Shown here: piece by piece, positions 18,684 through 26,393 of the stretch
Layout: every line of letters begins with the position of its first letter
Numbering within the stretch: position 1 is the first letter of the stretch
Source: Geobacter sp. FeAm09
GTDB taxonomy: Bacteria; Desulfobacterota; Desulfuromonadia; Geobacterales; Pseudopelobacteraceae
Direction: 5' to 3'
NCBI RefSeq assembly: GCF_008330225.1
Contig: NZ_CP042466.1
Span: 2,474,001 to 2,538,000, forward strand
DNA: 64,000 nt
The notes under the pieces: generated by a model
The model's database searches: none
The model's input: the letters and a program-made list of their open reading frames with translations, nothing else
What the model was told of the DNA's origin: nothing
Made by a program: the position numbers and the translations under genes

Positions 18684-19079
18684 CTATTTTTTCTCCGGGC
18701 GTTTCTCGAAGACCAGATCGGAGTGGCAACTGTTACAGTAGTTTTCCTGGGCCTTGTGCCCTTGGTGGCATTTGGTGCACTCCAGGTCTACCAGGTGATT
18801 GTCGTGGGGGTTCGGTTTCAGCCGGGCGGTCCGCTGGGCAACCTTTTGATAGGACTCGTGGCAACTGAGGCACTTTTCCCCGCCGACCGCCTGCCTGGGG
18901 CCGGCACCATGGCAATCTTCGCACGTCAGGCCTGCCGTCGTATGACGGTCTGCCAGATACGGCGTACCTTCTGCGCCGACGCAGATTCCGCAAAATACCG
19001 TGCCGAGCAGTACCAGCAGGGCTCCTGCGGGGAACAGCGCCGCTTTACTTGTTTTGCTTCCTGACTTTTTACATTTCAC
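18684..19079 (-). CDS. Periplasmic tetraheme cytochrome c
   Basis: 131-residue exported cytochrome with a hydrophobic signal (ALLVLLGTVFCGICVGA) and four CXXCH haem sites: CEDCH, CLSCH, CTKCH and CNSCH. Extra His residues (DRHTT, NPHDNH, QGHKA) can be distal ligands, as in the haem domain of flavocytochrome c3. It is the first gene of the operon and should pass electrons from the quinone pool or CymA-like donors to the flavoprotein encoded next. Confidence 0.88.
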   Translation of the reverse strand: MKCKKSGSKTSKAALFPAGALLVLLGTVFCGICVGAEGTPYLADRHTTAGLTCEDCHGAGPRQAVGGEKCLSCHESYQKVAQRTARLKPNPHDNHLVDLECTKCHQGHKAQENYCNSCHSDLVFEKRPEKK

Positions 19080-19298
19080 AAGGGCCTCCCGACCATGAAA
19101 GACCGTCAGGCGTATCCATCGGTCTTTGCATGCTTCCTCTTTTGCCGTTGATTTTTGCCGCTGCCCGTTACCTGCTGTTAAAGTGCATCATCGTTCTCCC
19201 CCTTTCCCGCGCCCCATGCAAAGCGATCAGGGCCGCCCCGCCCGCAGGCGAAACGCGACCGGCCCCTCGTCCGGCCGTCACGCCCAACCGGCTATTTT

Positions 19299-19400
19299 TA
19301 CGATTAAAATCGTATAAGAATGTCCACAGGGAAACAATCAGGTGGGTTGCGTAATTTCGCGTACGAGAAATATGCATGAACGGTGTACGAGATTTTCGTA
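19299..19400. promoter_or_regulatory. Cluster of TACGA/TCGTA palindromes
   Basis: Three operator-like palindromes lie between the flavocytochrome operon (minus) and the sensor-kinase operon (plus). They are TACGA-N6-TCGTA at 19299-19314, ATTTCGCGTACGAGAAAT (near-perfect 18-bp palindrome) at 19354-19371, and TACGA-N5-TCGTA at 19386-19400. They are good candidates for binding by the LuxR-type regulator encoded at 21066-21761. The rest of the 19080-19653 gap shows no gene. Confidence 0.6.
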
Positions 19401-19653
19401 TGCCGCCGGCCGAGGCCTGTCGTTACGAGCTCCATGAAAGCAAGCCATGGAAAAACCGGCAGTTGCCCCCGAGGCCGGGATCGGTTTAACGTATTGCAAT
19501 TAAAAAATGCGAATGTTAGGTTGTAAATCATGGGCTTGCGGTCTCAACCGGCGCCTCGGGCATCTCAACGACGGCGGTGCCCTCCCCTGGAAAGCCCCAT
19601 GTCTTCTCCCGATGACAGGTTGATGCATCACCCGGTACGAGGAAGTGATTGCC

Positions 19654-21069
19654 ATGTCCGAGAACATAAAAGAGGATATTGCCCTGCTGCAGGAACTGCT
19701 GCGGGATAGTGACGAAAAATTCAGGCTGTTGTACGAAAGCGAGCCGTTCGTATACGACTCGTTGGACGAGAACGGCATCATTCTGGAGGTCAGCCAGGGG
19801 TGGCTGAATCTTTTGGGATATACGCGGGAGGAGGTTATCGGGCACTGGCTGGGGGAGTTCTATACCCCGGAATACCGGGAAGACTTCAGCAGGCATTGGC
19901 AACTTACGAAAGACAGCGGCATCGTGGACAACGTGTACGTGAAGCTGGCCCGCAAGGACGGGACCGTTATCGATGCCGTCATCTACGCCAGGCTGCGCTA
20001 CGACAATAATGGCAACCTCGTGCGCACCCACTGCATCACCCACGACATCAGCGAGCAGAAAAAGGCCAATGAGGCGCTGAAGAGGTCGGAATACGAGAAA
20101 GCCCTGATCCTGGAAGTGATGTCCGACGCCATTATTTTCCGCGATACCCGCATGAAGGTCCTGTGGGCCAACAGGAATGCGGCGGCCCCCTTCAACATGA
20201 CCCCGGAGCAAATGATCGGCACCTACTGTTTCCGGGAGGCGCACGGACGGGAAACCCCGTGCGACGGCTGCATCATCGCCAAGACCCTGCGAACCGGCCA
20301 ACCGGAGACAGGTGAGCGCTCCAACGGCACGAATACCTATATCGTGCGCGGCTATCCGGTCAGGGATGCCGTGGGGGACCTGATCGGCGTTGTCCATGTG
20401 GCCCACGACATCACCGAACGCCGGCGCCTCGAACGTGAACTGCTGGAACGAAGCGCCCTGGAGCAGCAGAAGTTCGGGCGGGACCTGCATGACGGTTTGG
20501 GGCAGATGCTGACGGGGATCGCCTTTATCGCGCGGGCGCTCCAGGAGCAGCTCGAGACCCGGGCCCTGCCCGAGGCTGTCGATGCCGCAAAGTTGGAGGA
20601 GATTGCCGAAAGGGCGCTGCTGGTGACCCACCGGCTGGCCAAGGGGCTCGACCCGGTCGGGTTGGATACGGAAAGCTTCCTGACGGCCGTTTCCGAGTTG
20701 GCGCTGACGACCGAAACCCTGTTCGGGGCCGTCTGCACGTTTCGCCATGACGACGTTCCCGGCAGCCTTGAAAAGGATGTGCCGATCCACCTGTATTACA
20801 TCATCCAGGAAGCGATCAACAACGCCATCAAGCATGGCCGAGCAAAAAGCATCGGCGTAACGATCCGCTGCCTCGACGGACAGCTCCTGCTGACGATCTG
20901 CGACGATGGGAGCGGCCTGCCGGCCACGGTGCAGAGCAAGGGGATGGGACTGCAAACCATGAAATACCGCGCCAGCACGCTCGGAGGGTGCCTCATGCTA
21001 CACAACAACGACCGGGGCGGGGTGACGTTGACCTGCTCCTTGCCGCTGCAACGGGTGAGCGTACCATGA
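19654..21069 (+). CDS. PAS-PAS sensor histidine kinase, NarX/HisKA_3 type
   Basis: 471-residue cytoplasmic kinase without membrane segments. PAS domain 1 is about residues 15-135 and PAS domain 2 about 150-260; PAS 2 has Cys residues in YCFREAHGRETPCDGCI that could bind a metal or sense redox. The HisKA_3 phosphorylation box is FGRDLHDGLGQMLTGIAFI. The ATPase part has EAINNAIKHGRA (N box) and CDDGSGLP and GMGLQTMKYRA (G boxes). ATG 19654 has GAGGA 10 nt upstream; GTG 19645 is too close to that site. It overlaps the response-regulator gene by 4 bp (ATGA). Confidence 0.9.
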   Translation: MSENIKEDIALLQELLRDSDEKFRLLYESEPFVYDSLDENGIILEVSQGWLNLLGYTREEVIGHWLGEFYTPEYREDFSRHWQLTKDSGIVDNVYVKLARKDGTVIDAVIYARLRYDNNGNLVRTHCITHDISEQKKANEALKRSEYEKALILEVMSDAIIFRDTRMKVLWANRNAAAPFNMTPEQMIGTYCFREAHGRETPCDGCIIAKTLRTGQPETGERSNGTNTYIVRGYPVRDAVGDLIGVVHVAHDITERRRLERELLERSALEQQKFGRDLHDGLGQMLTGIAFIARALQEQLETRALPEAVDAAKLEEIAERALLVTHRLAKGLDPVGLDTESFLTAVSELALTTETLFGAVCTFRHDDVPGSLEKDVPIHLYYIIQEAINNAIKHGRAKSIGVTIRCLDGQLLLTICDDGSGLPATVQSKGMGLQTMKYRASTLGGCLMLHNNDRGGVTLTCSLPLQRVSVP

Positions 21070-21761
21070 AGATGCTCCTGCCGCCGAGCGGAGAGGTCAG
21101 AATACTGATCGTGGATGATCACCCCATCGTCAGGGAGGGGCTCGCCCGCATGCTCGACCGGGAAAAGGACCTGGTCGTCTGCGGCGACGCGGAAGACATC
21201 AACACCGCCCTCACCGCCATGGGCAGGCTCCATCCCGATATGCTCATCGTGGATGTGACGCTGGCGGCCGGCAGCGGCATCGATCTGGTCAAGTGCGTCC
21301 GCAGAAGCCATCCCCGCATGCCGGTCCTCGTCCTGTCCATGCACGACGGCATGTACTATGCCGAACAGGCGTTGCGGGCCGGGGCAAACGGTTACATCAC
21401 CAAGATGGAAGCGCCCAAAACCCTGGTCACGGCCATTCGCAAGGTGCTTTCCGGCGACATCTATCTCAGCGAGAAAACTGCGGCGGCGATCATAAAACGC
21501 TCGGTAAGCGGTACGACCAGCAAGGACGAACAGGATTTCCTCTGCCTCAGCGACCGCGAACGGGAGGTATTCCGCCTGCTCGGCAGCGGCATGGGAACGC
21601 GGCACATAGCCGAACGGCTCGGGGTGAGCATCAGAACCATCGACACCTACCGCGAGAAGATCAAACACAAACTGAACCTCAGGAATGCCTCAGAGCTTCT
21701 GCAGCACGCGATTCAATGGGCGAAGAACATTGACCAGGAGCGGGAAGCCGGCAAGCTCTAG
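21066..21761 (+). CDS. LuxR/NarL-family response regulator
   Basis: 231-residue regulator. The receiver domain (about 12-130) has acidic residues in VDDHP, phospho-acceptor Asp in MLIVDVTLAAGSG, and LSMHDGMYY and YITKMEAP (Lys). The C-terminal LuxR HTH (about 160-225) is LSDREREVFRLLGSGMGTRHIAERLGVSIRTIDTYREKIKHKL in pieces. Partner of the kinase just upstream. Its likely targets are the divergent flavocytochrome operon through the TACGA palindromes, and its own promoter. Confidence 0.92.
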   Translation: MKMLLPPSGEVRILIVDDHPIVREGLARMLDREKDLVVCGDAEDINTALTAMGRLHPDMLIVDVTLAAGSGIDLVKCVRRSHPRMPVLVLSMHDGMYYAEQALRAGANGYITKMEAPKTLVTAIRKVLSGDIYLSEKTAAAIIKRSVSGTTSKDEQDFLCLSDREREVFRLLGSGMGTRHIAERLGVSIRTIDTYREKIKHKLNLRNASELLQHAIQWAKNIDQEREAGKL

Positions 21762-21774
21762 CGTGCCGTGCGGT

Positions 21775-21880
21775 TCGTGGCGGAAAACGATTTCAGGGTG
21801 GTATCGGGGCCGACAACGGCGATGACAACGCCCGGGGTCACGGCGAAGCCGATCAGGAACAGGGTGCGGCTTTCCCTGGT
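21775..21880 (-). pseudogene. Remnant of the 5' end of an MFS transporter gene
   Basis: On the minus strand, directly after the second hemerythrin gene, the translation ESRTLFLIGFAVTPGVVIA resembles the N terminus of the MFS protein at 14361-15542 (ETRTLF...LINFAITLGFGIA). The ATG has become AGG and only about 30 codons remain. The MFS gene follows hemerythrin 1 in the same order, so this is what is left of a duplicated segment. Confidence 0.65.
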
Positions 21881-21885
21881 TCCCC

Positions 21886-22323
21886 CTAGGCAGCCAGGAA
21901 CTCCTCAAAGGCACGGTCCTGGACGTGGATGTGCTCCAGCCAGAGGAGGCGGATATCCGCCAGTTCATCGGGCAGGACGTCCTGTCCTTTGCTGAAACGG
22001 TGGCGCAGTTCGGCGGTGTTGATGCAGATAAACTGGTGATGCAGGCGGTGTTGGGTGGCCTGGGGAAAGCCAACCAGTTCCATGTAGCCGTTCTCCGAGC
22101 CCACATGCTCCATCATGGCCTCCAGGAGGCGATCCAGTTCGGCGGTCAGGTTGCGGCCCGGCTCCCTCCGGACCAGTTCGATCATGGCGTCCAGTTGGCC
22201 TATGATGCTCCGGTAGCGGCTGTCGCAGGTGAGCTTTCTTTCAGCGATCCGGCTTGAGTCAAGCGGCATATCCGGCGCAAGGGATAGGCGTGGTCCGTAC
22301 GTGTGCTGGTTCATTAAATTCAT
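21886..22323 (-). CDS. Bacteriohemerythrin-like protein (paralog 2)
   Basis: 145-residue hemerythrin-fold protein, very similar to paralog 1 along its length: CDSRYRSIIGQLDAMIE, MMEHVGSENGYMELVGFPQ, HRLHHQF and LLWLEHIHVQDRAFEEF. The first-helix His of paralog 1 (IIGHLD) is Gln here (IIGQLD), so one diiron ligand may be changed unless another His substitutes. ATG 22323 is preceded by AAGGATAAGG; ATG 22314 is possible. It is followed by the MFS remnant, which fits segmental duplication. Confidence 0.85.
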   Translation of the reverse strand: MNLMNQHTYGPRLSLAPDMPLDSSRIAERKLTCDSRYRSIIGQLDAMIELVRREPGRNLTAELDRLLEAMMEHVGSENGYMELVGFPQATQHRLHHQFICINTAELRHRFSKGQDVLPDELADIRLLWLEHIHVQDRAFEEFLAA

Positions 22324-22478
22324 AATCCTTATCCTTTGGGTCAGATGCCCGCCAGCAGGTGGCCCAGCCACTCCTGCCTGGCCTTATGGGTACCGCATGT
22401 CGGTGCCGGTGGCAGGCCCCTCCCGGGAGCCCGTTCCACGACCTTGCGCATGAAACGCCGGCCGTTAGTCCGGCAAGA

Positions 22479-22518
22479 GCCCGTGGAGGAAGGAGGAACA
22501 ACTCCACGGGCTCCCGTT
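22479..22518 (-). repeat. Conserved hairpin shared by two hemerythrin leaders (copy 2)
   Basis: Stem AGCCCGTGGAG/CTCCACGGGCT with a pyrimidine-rich loop, nearly identical to 16008-16046, and also next to a GC-rich hairpin (about 22525-22550). Here it lies about 155 nt upstream of the hemerythrin start rather than about 27 nt. Confidence 0.65.
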
Positions 22519-22557
22519 GTGCAGCCCGGGGATCGGCACCCCCGGTTCTGCGGCCAG

Positions 22558-22591
22558 CAACCGTTTCGGGACGAATCCCCCGAAACGGTTG
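22558..22591 (-). terminator. Probable terminator of the VKOR-thioredoxin gene
   Basis: Perfect inverted repeat CAACCGTTTCGGG/CCCGAAACGGTTG with an 8-nt loop, 22 bp after the stop of the minus-strand VKOR gene. No long T run follows, so termination efficiency is uncertain. Confidence 0.65.
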
Positions 22592-22612
22592 TTACTGATG
22601 CTGCCCCGTTCC

Positions 22613-23674
22613 TCAGTTCCGCCCTCGGGCCACCGCATCCACAGCCTTGCCGACCGCATCCAGGGTTATGGCCTTGTCCCCCTGCAGGACCGTGTTTGCC
22701 CCGCTCTTGCGGTTCACGACGAGAACCGTCGGCGTGGAGTTGATCCCGGCGCTCGAGACGATGCCGGCTGCGAATTGCAGCCCCTTGATAACCACCGACA
22801 GGGGAAGCGGCTTGTAGGTCACACCGCACTGCCGTGCCAGATTCCGCAACTCTTCCTCGGACGGCGTGGGCGTCTTGGCCGCCAGGGTGTGCAGCGCCCG
22901 GCGCAGCTTCAGATAGTCCCGCTTCTCGTTGATCAGGAACGAGAGATTGGCCGGCACGTAATTGTAGCTGTTCTCATGGATGTTCAACTCGATGAAGGTG
23001 AACTTGGCCTTGCCGGACAGCTTGGTGACGATATCCGTCATGGCCGGTTCGGCCTTGAGGCAGGACGGGCAGTACCAGTCGGTGATGAAGATGACCTCCA
23101 CCGGGCTCATCTGGTTGCCGATATAGGGGTTCACCACCTCGCCGGCGGTCGTGCCGGGGCGCAGCCCGGCAAACGAAATCAGTGCCCCTGCCCCGAGCGC
23201 CGTCAGTACGAGCGCCCCTCTTGCCATCAGCCTGCCCACCATGTTCATCCTGCTTCCTCCCCGTATGGTTTCCATCAGCGGCCGCCACTGCAGGGCGCCC
23301 CACAAAAGCGCGACAATGGCCACGATGCCCGCCACAACCGCGCAGAATATGCATATCCGTTTGATCTGGAACACCTGGATGCCGACAAACCATATTTCGG
23401 CGCCCATGCCCATGGTGACCATGGCGGTGAAGATGCGCCGCCACCAGGCCGGTTTCCGTGCTTTCCCCAAGATGATCGCCACCGCCAGCAGGCCGACGAA
23501 ATAGGCGACGCCCAAAAGCTGCATGGGCAGGTTGAAAAAGCTGAAGGTATGCGCCGCCGTACAGGCGTCGCTGCACAACTCCTTGATGCCCGAAAGGGCG
23601 GAGACCACGCCGCCGGCAAGGCAGAGCAGGGCAAGGATCGTGCGATGAAAAAGAGACAGTTCCGCGTTGTTCAT
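22613..23674 (-). CDS. Vitamin K epoxide reductase-thioredoxin fusion
   Basis: 353-residue membrane protein. The N-terminal VKOR domain (about 10-150) has four hydrophobic segments, the loop Cys pair in ELCSDAC and the active CXXC in KRICIFCAVV. After a further membrane segment the periplasmic thioredoxin-like domain (about 185-350) has TDWYCPSCLKAE and the cis-Pro loop INSTPTVLVV. VKOR homologs reoxidise DsbA using quinone, so the fusion can form disulfides in exported proteins alone. It replaces DsbB/DsbA in many anaerobes and would serve Cys-rich periplasmic proteins such as cytochromes. Confidence 0.9.
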   Translation of the reverse strand: MNNAELSLFHRTILALLCLAGGVVSALSGIKELCSDACTAAHTFSFFNLPMQLLGVAYFVGLLAVAIILGKARKPAWWRRIFTAMVTMGMGAEIWFVGIQVFQIKRICIFCAVVAGIVAIVALLWGALQWRPLMETIRGGSRMNMVGRLMARGALVLTALGAGALISFAGLRPGTTAGEVVNPYIGNQMSPVEVIFITDWYCPSCLKAEPAMTDIVTKLSGKAKFTFIELNIHENSYNYVPANLSFLINEKRDYLKLRRALHTLAAKTPTPSEEELRNLARQCGVTYKPLPLSVVIKGLQFAAGIVSSAGINSTPTVLVVNRKSGANTVLQGDKAITLDAVGKAVDAVARGRN

Positions 23675-23751
23675 GACATCCCTTCCTGGTGGATTACTGC
23701 GGGAAGAGCCCGCCTGAGCGGGCTCTTCCGGTTACACGGGGTACATCTCTG

Positions 23752-25467
23752 CTATGGCAGCGAACAGGTGAAGTTGGCAGCACTGTTGATGTCGCCGGTG
23801 CCTTTGTATTTGGCAATTTTCGGCCAAACGCACAGCGGACGGGTCCGGCTGGACGTGCCGAAGGCGGTAGCCGCCACGGTGTTGGTGGAAGTCATGGACG
23901 CCGTGATGCTGTCGGGGGCGATGCCGTTCTCGACCCAGTTCACCAGGGCGCTCAGGGCGTCGAAGTTATCCAGGGCCGGGCCACCCGAGCAGTGGTTCAT
24001 GCCGGGGATGGTGAACAGCCGGGCGAAACCGGTGGCGTCGCCGTTATTCTTCGCATTCAGGTTTTCAAACCAGCTGATGATGTCGTCCACCGCAAAAACC
24101 GGGTCGGACTGTCCCGAAAAGACGATGATTTTCTTTCCCTTGGCCTTGGCACTGTTGAGCAGCGGGTCCGGCATGGTCATGAAATCCATGCCCGACGTGG
24201 TAAAGGTGGAATTGGTCTTGTAGATCGCCGGGGCGTCGGTGTCGAAGCTGAAGCTCTGCAGCGCGGCCAGCAGGTCGGTGGGAGTTGCGGTATTGTTCGT
24301 AAACTGCTTCGGCGGGGTCATGAAGGTCAAGAAGAGTGAAGGCGACCCCAGGCTGACGATAATCGGATAATTGCTGGTGCTTCCCAGGAACAATTTCCAG
24401 TTTATCCAGCCGGCAGAACTCATGCCGGCGTCGTAGGACCATGTCGTGTAGAGCTGGTTGCCGTTTGAATCCGTCGGGCCGGCCATGGATTTGGCGAGGG
24501 CCGTCACCTGGCTGGACTTGAGGCAGCTACCCGCAGTGTAGGCGCTGTCGGAGGAGCATTGCAGGTCCGACAGCTTGAACGCGGCCTGGCACCCCTTCAG
24601 GTCGCCGATCATGCCGTCCGCCACACCATCCAGCGCATCGCATTTCGCAAGCATCGAGGTAGTAACCAGGTTCAAGTCAGCCGCCGTGAAGGCGGTGCGC
24701 ATGTCGCCGGTGACGGCGCTGAAGGCCTGCACGTCCCACGCGTGCTGTACGGCGGACTTGGGCAGGTTGAAACCGGGGTCGCCGGCCAGGTAGCCGTCAT
24801 ACATGTCTGGATAGCGGGAAGCCGCCACCATGGTATGGCGGCCGCCGTTGGAGCACCCCAGCATATAGGAGTACTTGGGGCCGCTGCCGTAATAGCGCTG
24901 AATGATGTTCTTGGCAATGGGAGCCATCGTGTAGTCGGCGTTGTAGCCATAATCGAGGCGCGCCTGGGGATCAAGACTGAACATGCTGCCCTGCAGCGCG
25001 CCGGAACTGGCGGGGGCATCGGAGGTTTCGTGCCCCCCGTCGGTGGTCATCACGGCAAATCCGCGTGTCAGGCCGACGACGCCGCCCGTGCCGGCTCCCG
25101 GGGCGGTGAAGCCGCCAAGGGCCGACGTGGTCCCGCTGATGGAACCTTCGCTGCCACCGTTGGCCTGCGACAGGAAACGGCCGTTCCAGGTGACGGGCAA
25201 GCGCATCTCAAAGCGTATGGCGTACTTGTTGCCGTCGATGCCGGTCCGCTCGTTGACCTTGCCCCTTACCTTACAGTATGCGGGATAGCTGGCGTCGTCG
25301 GTAACGAGTTTGGCGCTCGACACATTGACGAAAGCCAAGCCGAGATTTGCCGTGGTGATGTTTTCACAACTGAGGCGGGGTTGGGAGGTGGCGCTGTCTG
25401 TTCCGCATCCCTGCACTAATGCGACAACGGCCAACACGACGAGACCATACAGACTTCGGTTCAACAT
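23752..25467 (-). CDS. Tannase/feruloyl-esterase family lipoprotein
   Basis: 571-residue exported hydrolase. The signal ends VVALVQGCGT, so Cys is probably lipidated. The catalytic Ser lies in GCSNGGRHTM, Asp in FSGQSDPVFAVDD and His in IPGMNHCSGG; the Cys residues flanking Ser and His match the paired CS-D-HC arrangement of the tannase family. These enzymes cleave gallate, ferulate or other aromatic esters. ATG 25467 has AAAGGAG 8 nt upstream. It stands alone. Its link to anaerobic growth may be release of aromatic acids for oxidation, which is inference. Confidence 0.88.
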   Translation of the reverse strand: MLNRSLYGLVVLAVVALVQGCGTDSATSQPRLSCENITTANLGLAFVNVSSAKLVTDDASYPAYCKVRGKVNERTGIDGNKYAIRFEMRLPVTWNGRFLSQANGGSEGSISGTTSALGGFTAPGAGTGGVVGLTRGFAVMTTDGGHETSDAPASSGALQGSMFSLDPQARLDYGYNADYTMAPIAKNIIQRYYGSGPKYSYMLGCSNGGRHTMVAASRYPDMYDGYLAGDPGFNLPKSAVQHAWDVQAFSAVTGDMRTAFTAADLNLVTTSMLAKCDALDGVADGMIGDLKGCQAAFKLSDLQCSSDSAYTAGSCLKSSQVTALAKSMAGPTDSNGNQLYTTWSYDAGMSSAGWINWKLFLGSTSNYPIIVSLGSPSLFLTFMTPPKQFTNNTATPTDLLAALQSFSFDTDAPAIYKTNSTFTTSGMDFMTMPDPLLNSAKAKGKKIIVFSGQSDPVFAVDDIISWFENLNAKNNGDATGFARLFTIPGMNHCSGGPALDNFDALSALVNWVENGIAPDSITASMTSTNTVAATAFGTSSRTRPLCVWPKIAKYKGTGDINSAANFTCSLP

Positions 25468-26209
25468 TGAATACTCTCCTTTGCTGGGTGGTATGGGGCA
25501 TGATTTCGAAAATCCATGCCTCAAAAAACATTGCATTCGTACTTGTGACGATTGGGCACATCCCGGATTTCCCGGTCGTGACGACCGGAGAATTCCGGAG
25601 CCTGCCGAACCGGCACGCCACACATGGCGCCTGCGGGCAATGCAAGGCCCATGGCCTTTATTTCAGTTCCTTCGTCACCCCCTTTCTTCCTGCACAAAAA
25701 TTCATATTCCATTCACAATAATCACAACCCTGCACTCTACAGCAACCACCATGCCTACAAGCGTAACATATTGATACAAAAGCATTTTTAAACAAAATGC
25801 CCATAATTTTTTACCAAATATTGTAAATACGACAATATTGTGCAAGTATTTTTCAAAAAACAGCCGACGGCAGCGTACACGTGGCAAACCATCTCCATCG
25901 GCAGTGACACATGAAGAGAAGTGCGCAAGCACGGACAAAGCAGGGATCACATCACGGGAGGAAAGAAGAGAGGGCACACGGGTAAAAAACGTCATGAATC
26001 AGAAAATAGCCAACGGCCGTACCCATGGCGCCACGGCGCGTCTCCGGACGGCGCTGCCAGGGGATACCTAGGGGGGGCGAAAATTCTCGGCTGCCAAGTT
26101 GTGCATCAATTTCGGGATTATCGGAGGGGAAGGTCCTCTTTGGCGGAAGGCGACATGCCGGTGGGGCCGCACGAAGCTGTTGACCGGCGACGCGGCAAGC
26201 CCGGACGAA
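25468..26209. other. Long intergenic region upstream of the tannase gene
   Basis: No supported gene. An AT-rich stretch (about 25690-25860) contains the inverted repeat AATATTGT-N7-ACAATATT (about 25818-25840) that could be an operator. No T-box, SAM-I or GEMM consensus was found by eye. Short open frames on both strands here lack family features or ribosome sites. Confidence 0.5.
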
Positions 26210-26248
26210 ACAAAATGAGGCCCGCTAACGGCGCGGGCCTCATTTTGT
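26210..26248. terminator. Bidirectional rho-independent terminator
   Basis: Fifteen-bp stem ACAAAATGAGGCCCG/CGGGCCTCATTTTGT with a 9-nt loop. It lies about 145 bp after the nitrogenase-like operon and is well placed to end it. Confidence 0.85.
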
Positions 26249-26393
26249 GCTGGGTGCGTTATGACGACAACGACCGGCGTTCCCGGATTCCGGGAGGAAC
26301 AGGTCGGCGAGCGCTGGCATGAGTTTCTGCACCCCCTCCGGGGCCATCCTGCTTTCCCCTGTCAGCTCAATCGCACATCCGGGCAGACGCCCC

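Noticed and set aside
25860-25960. GCAAACC string suggesting a GEMM (cyclic dinucleotide) riboswitch
   Set aside because: The GGGACGCAAAGCC half of the consensus is absent.
26240-26347. 35-codon minus-strand frame with a fair ribosome site after the NifK-like gene
   Set aside because: Ends inside the terminator stem, no recognisable family; too little support.
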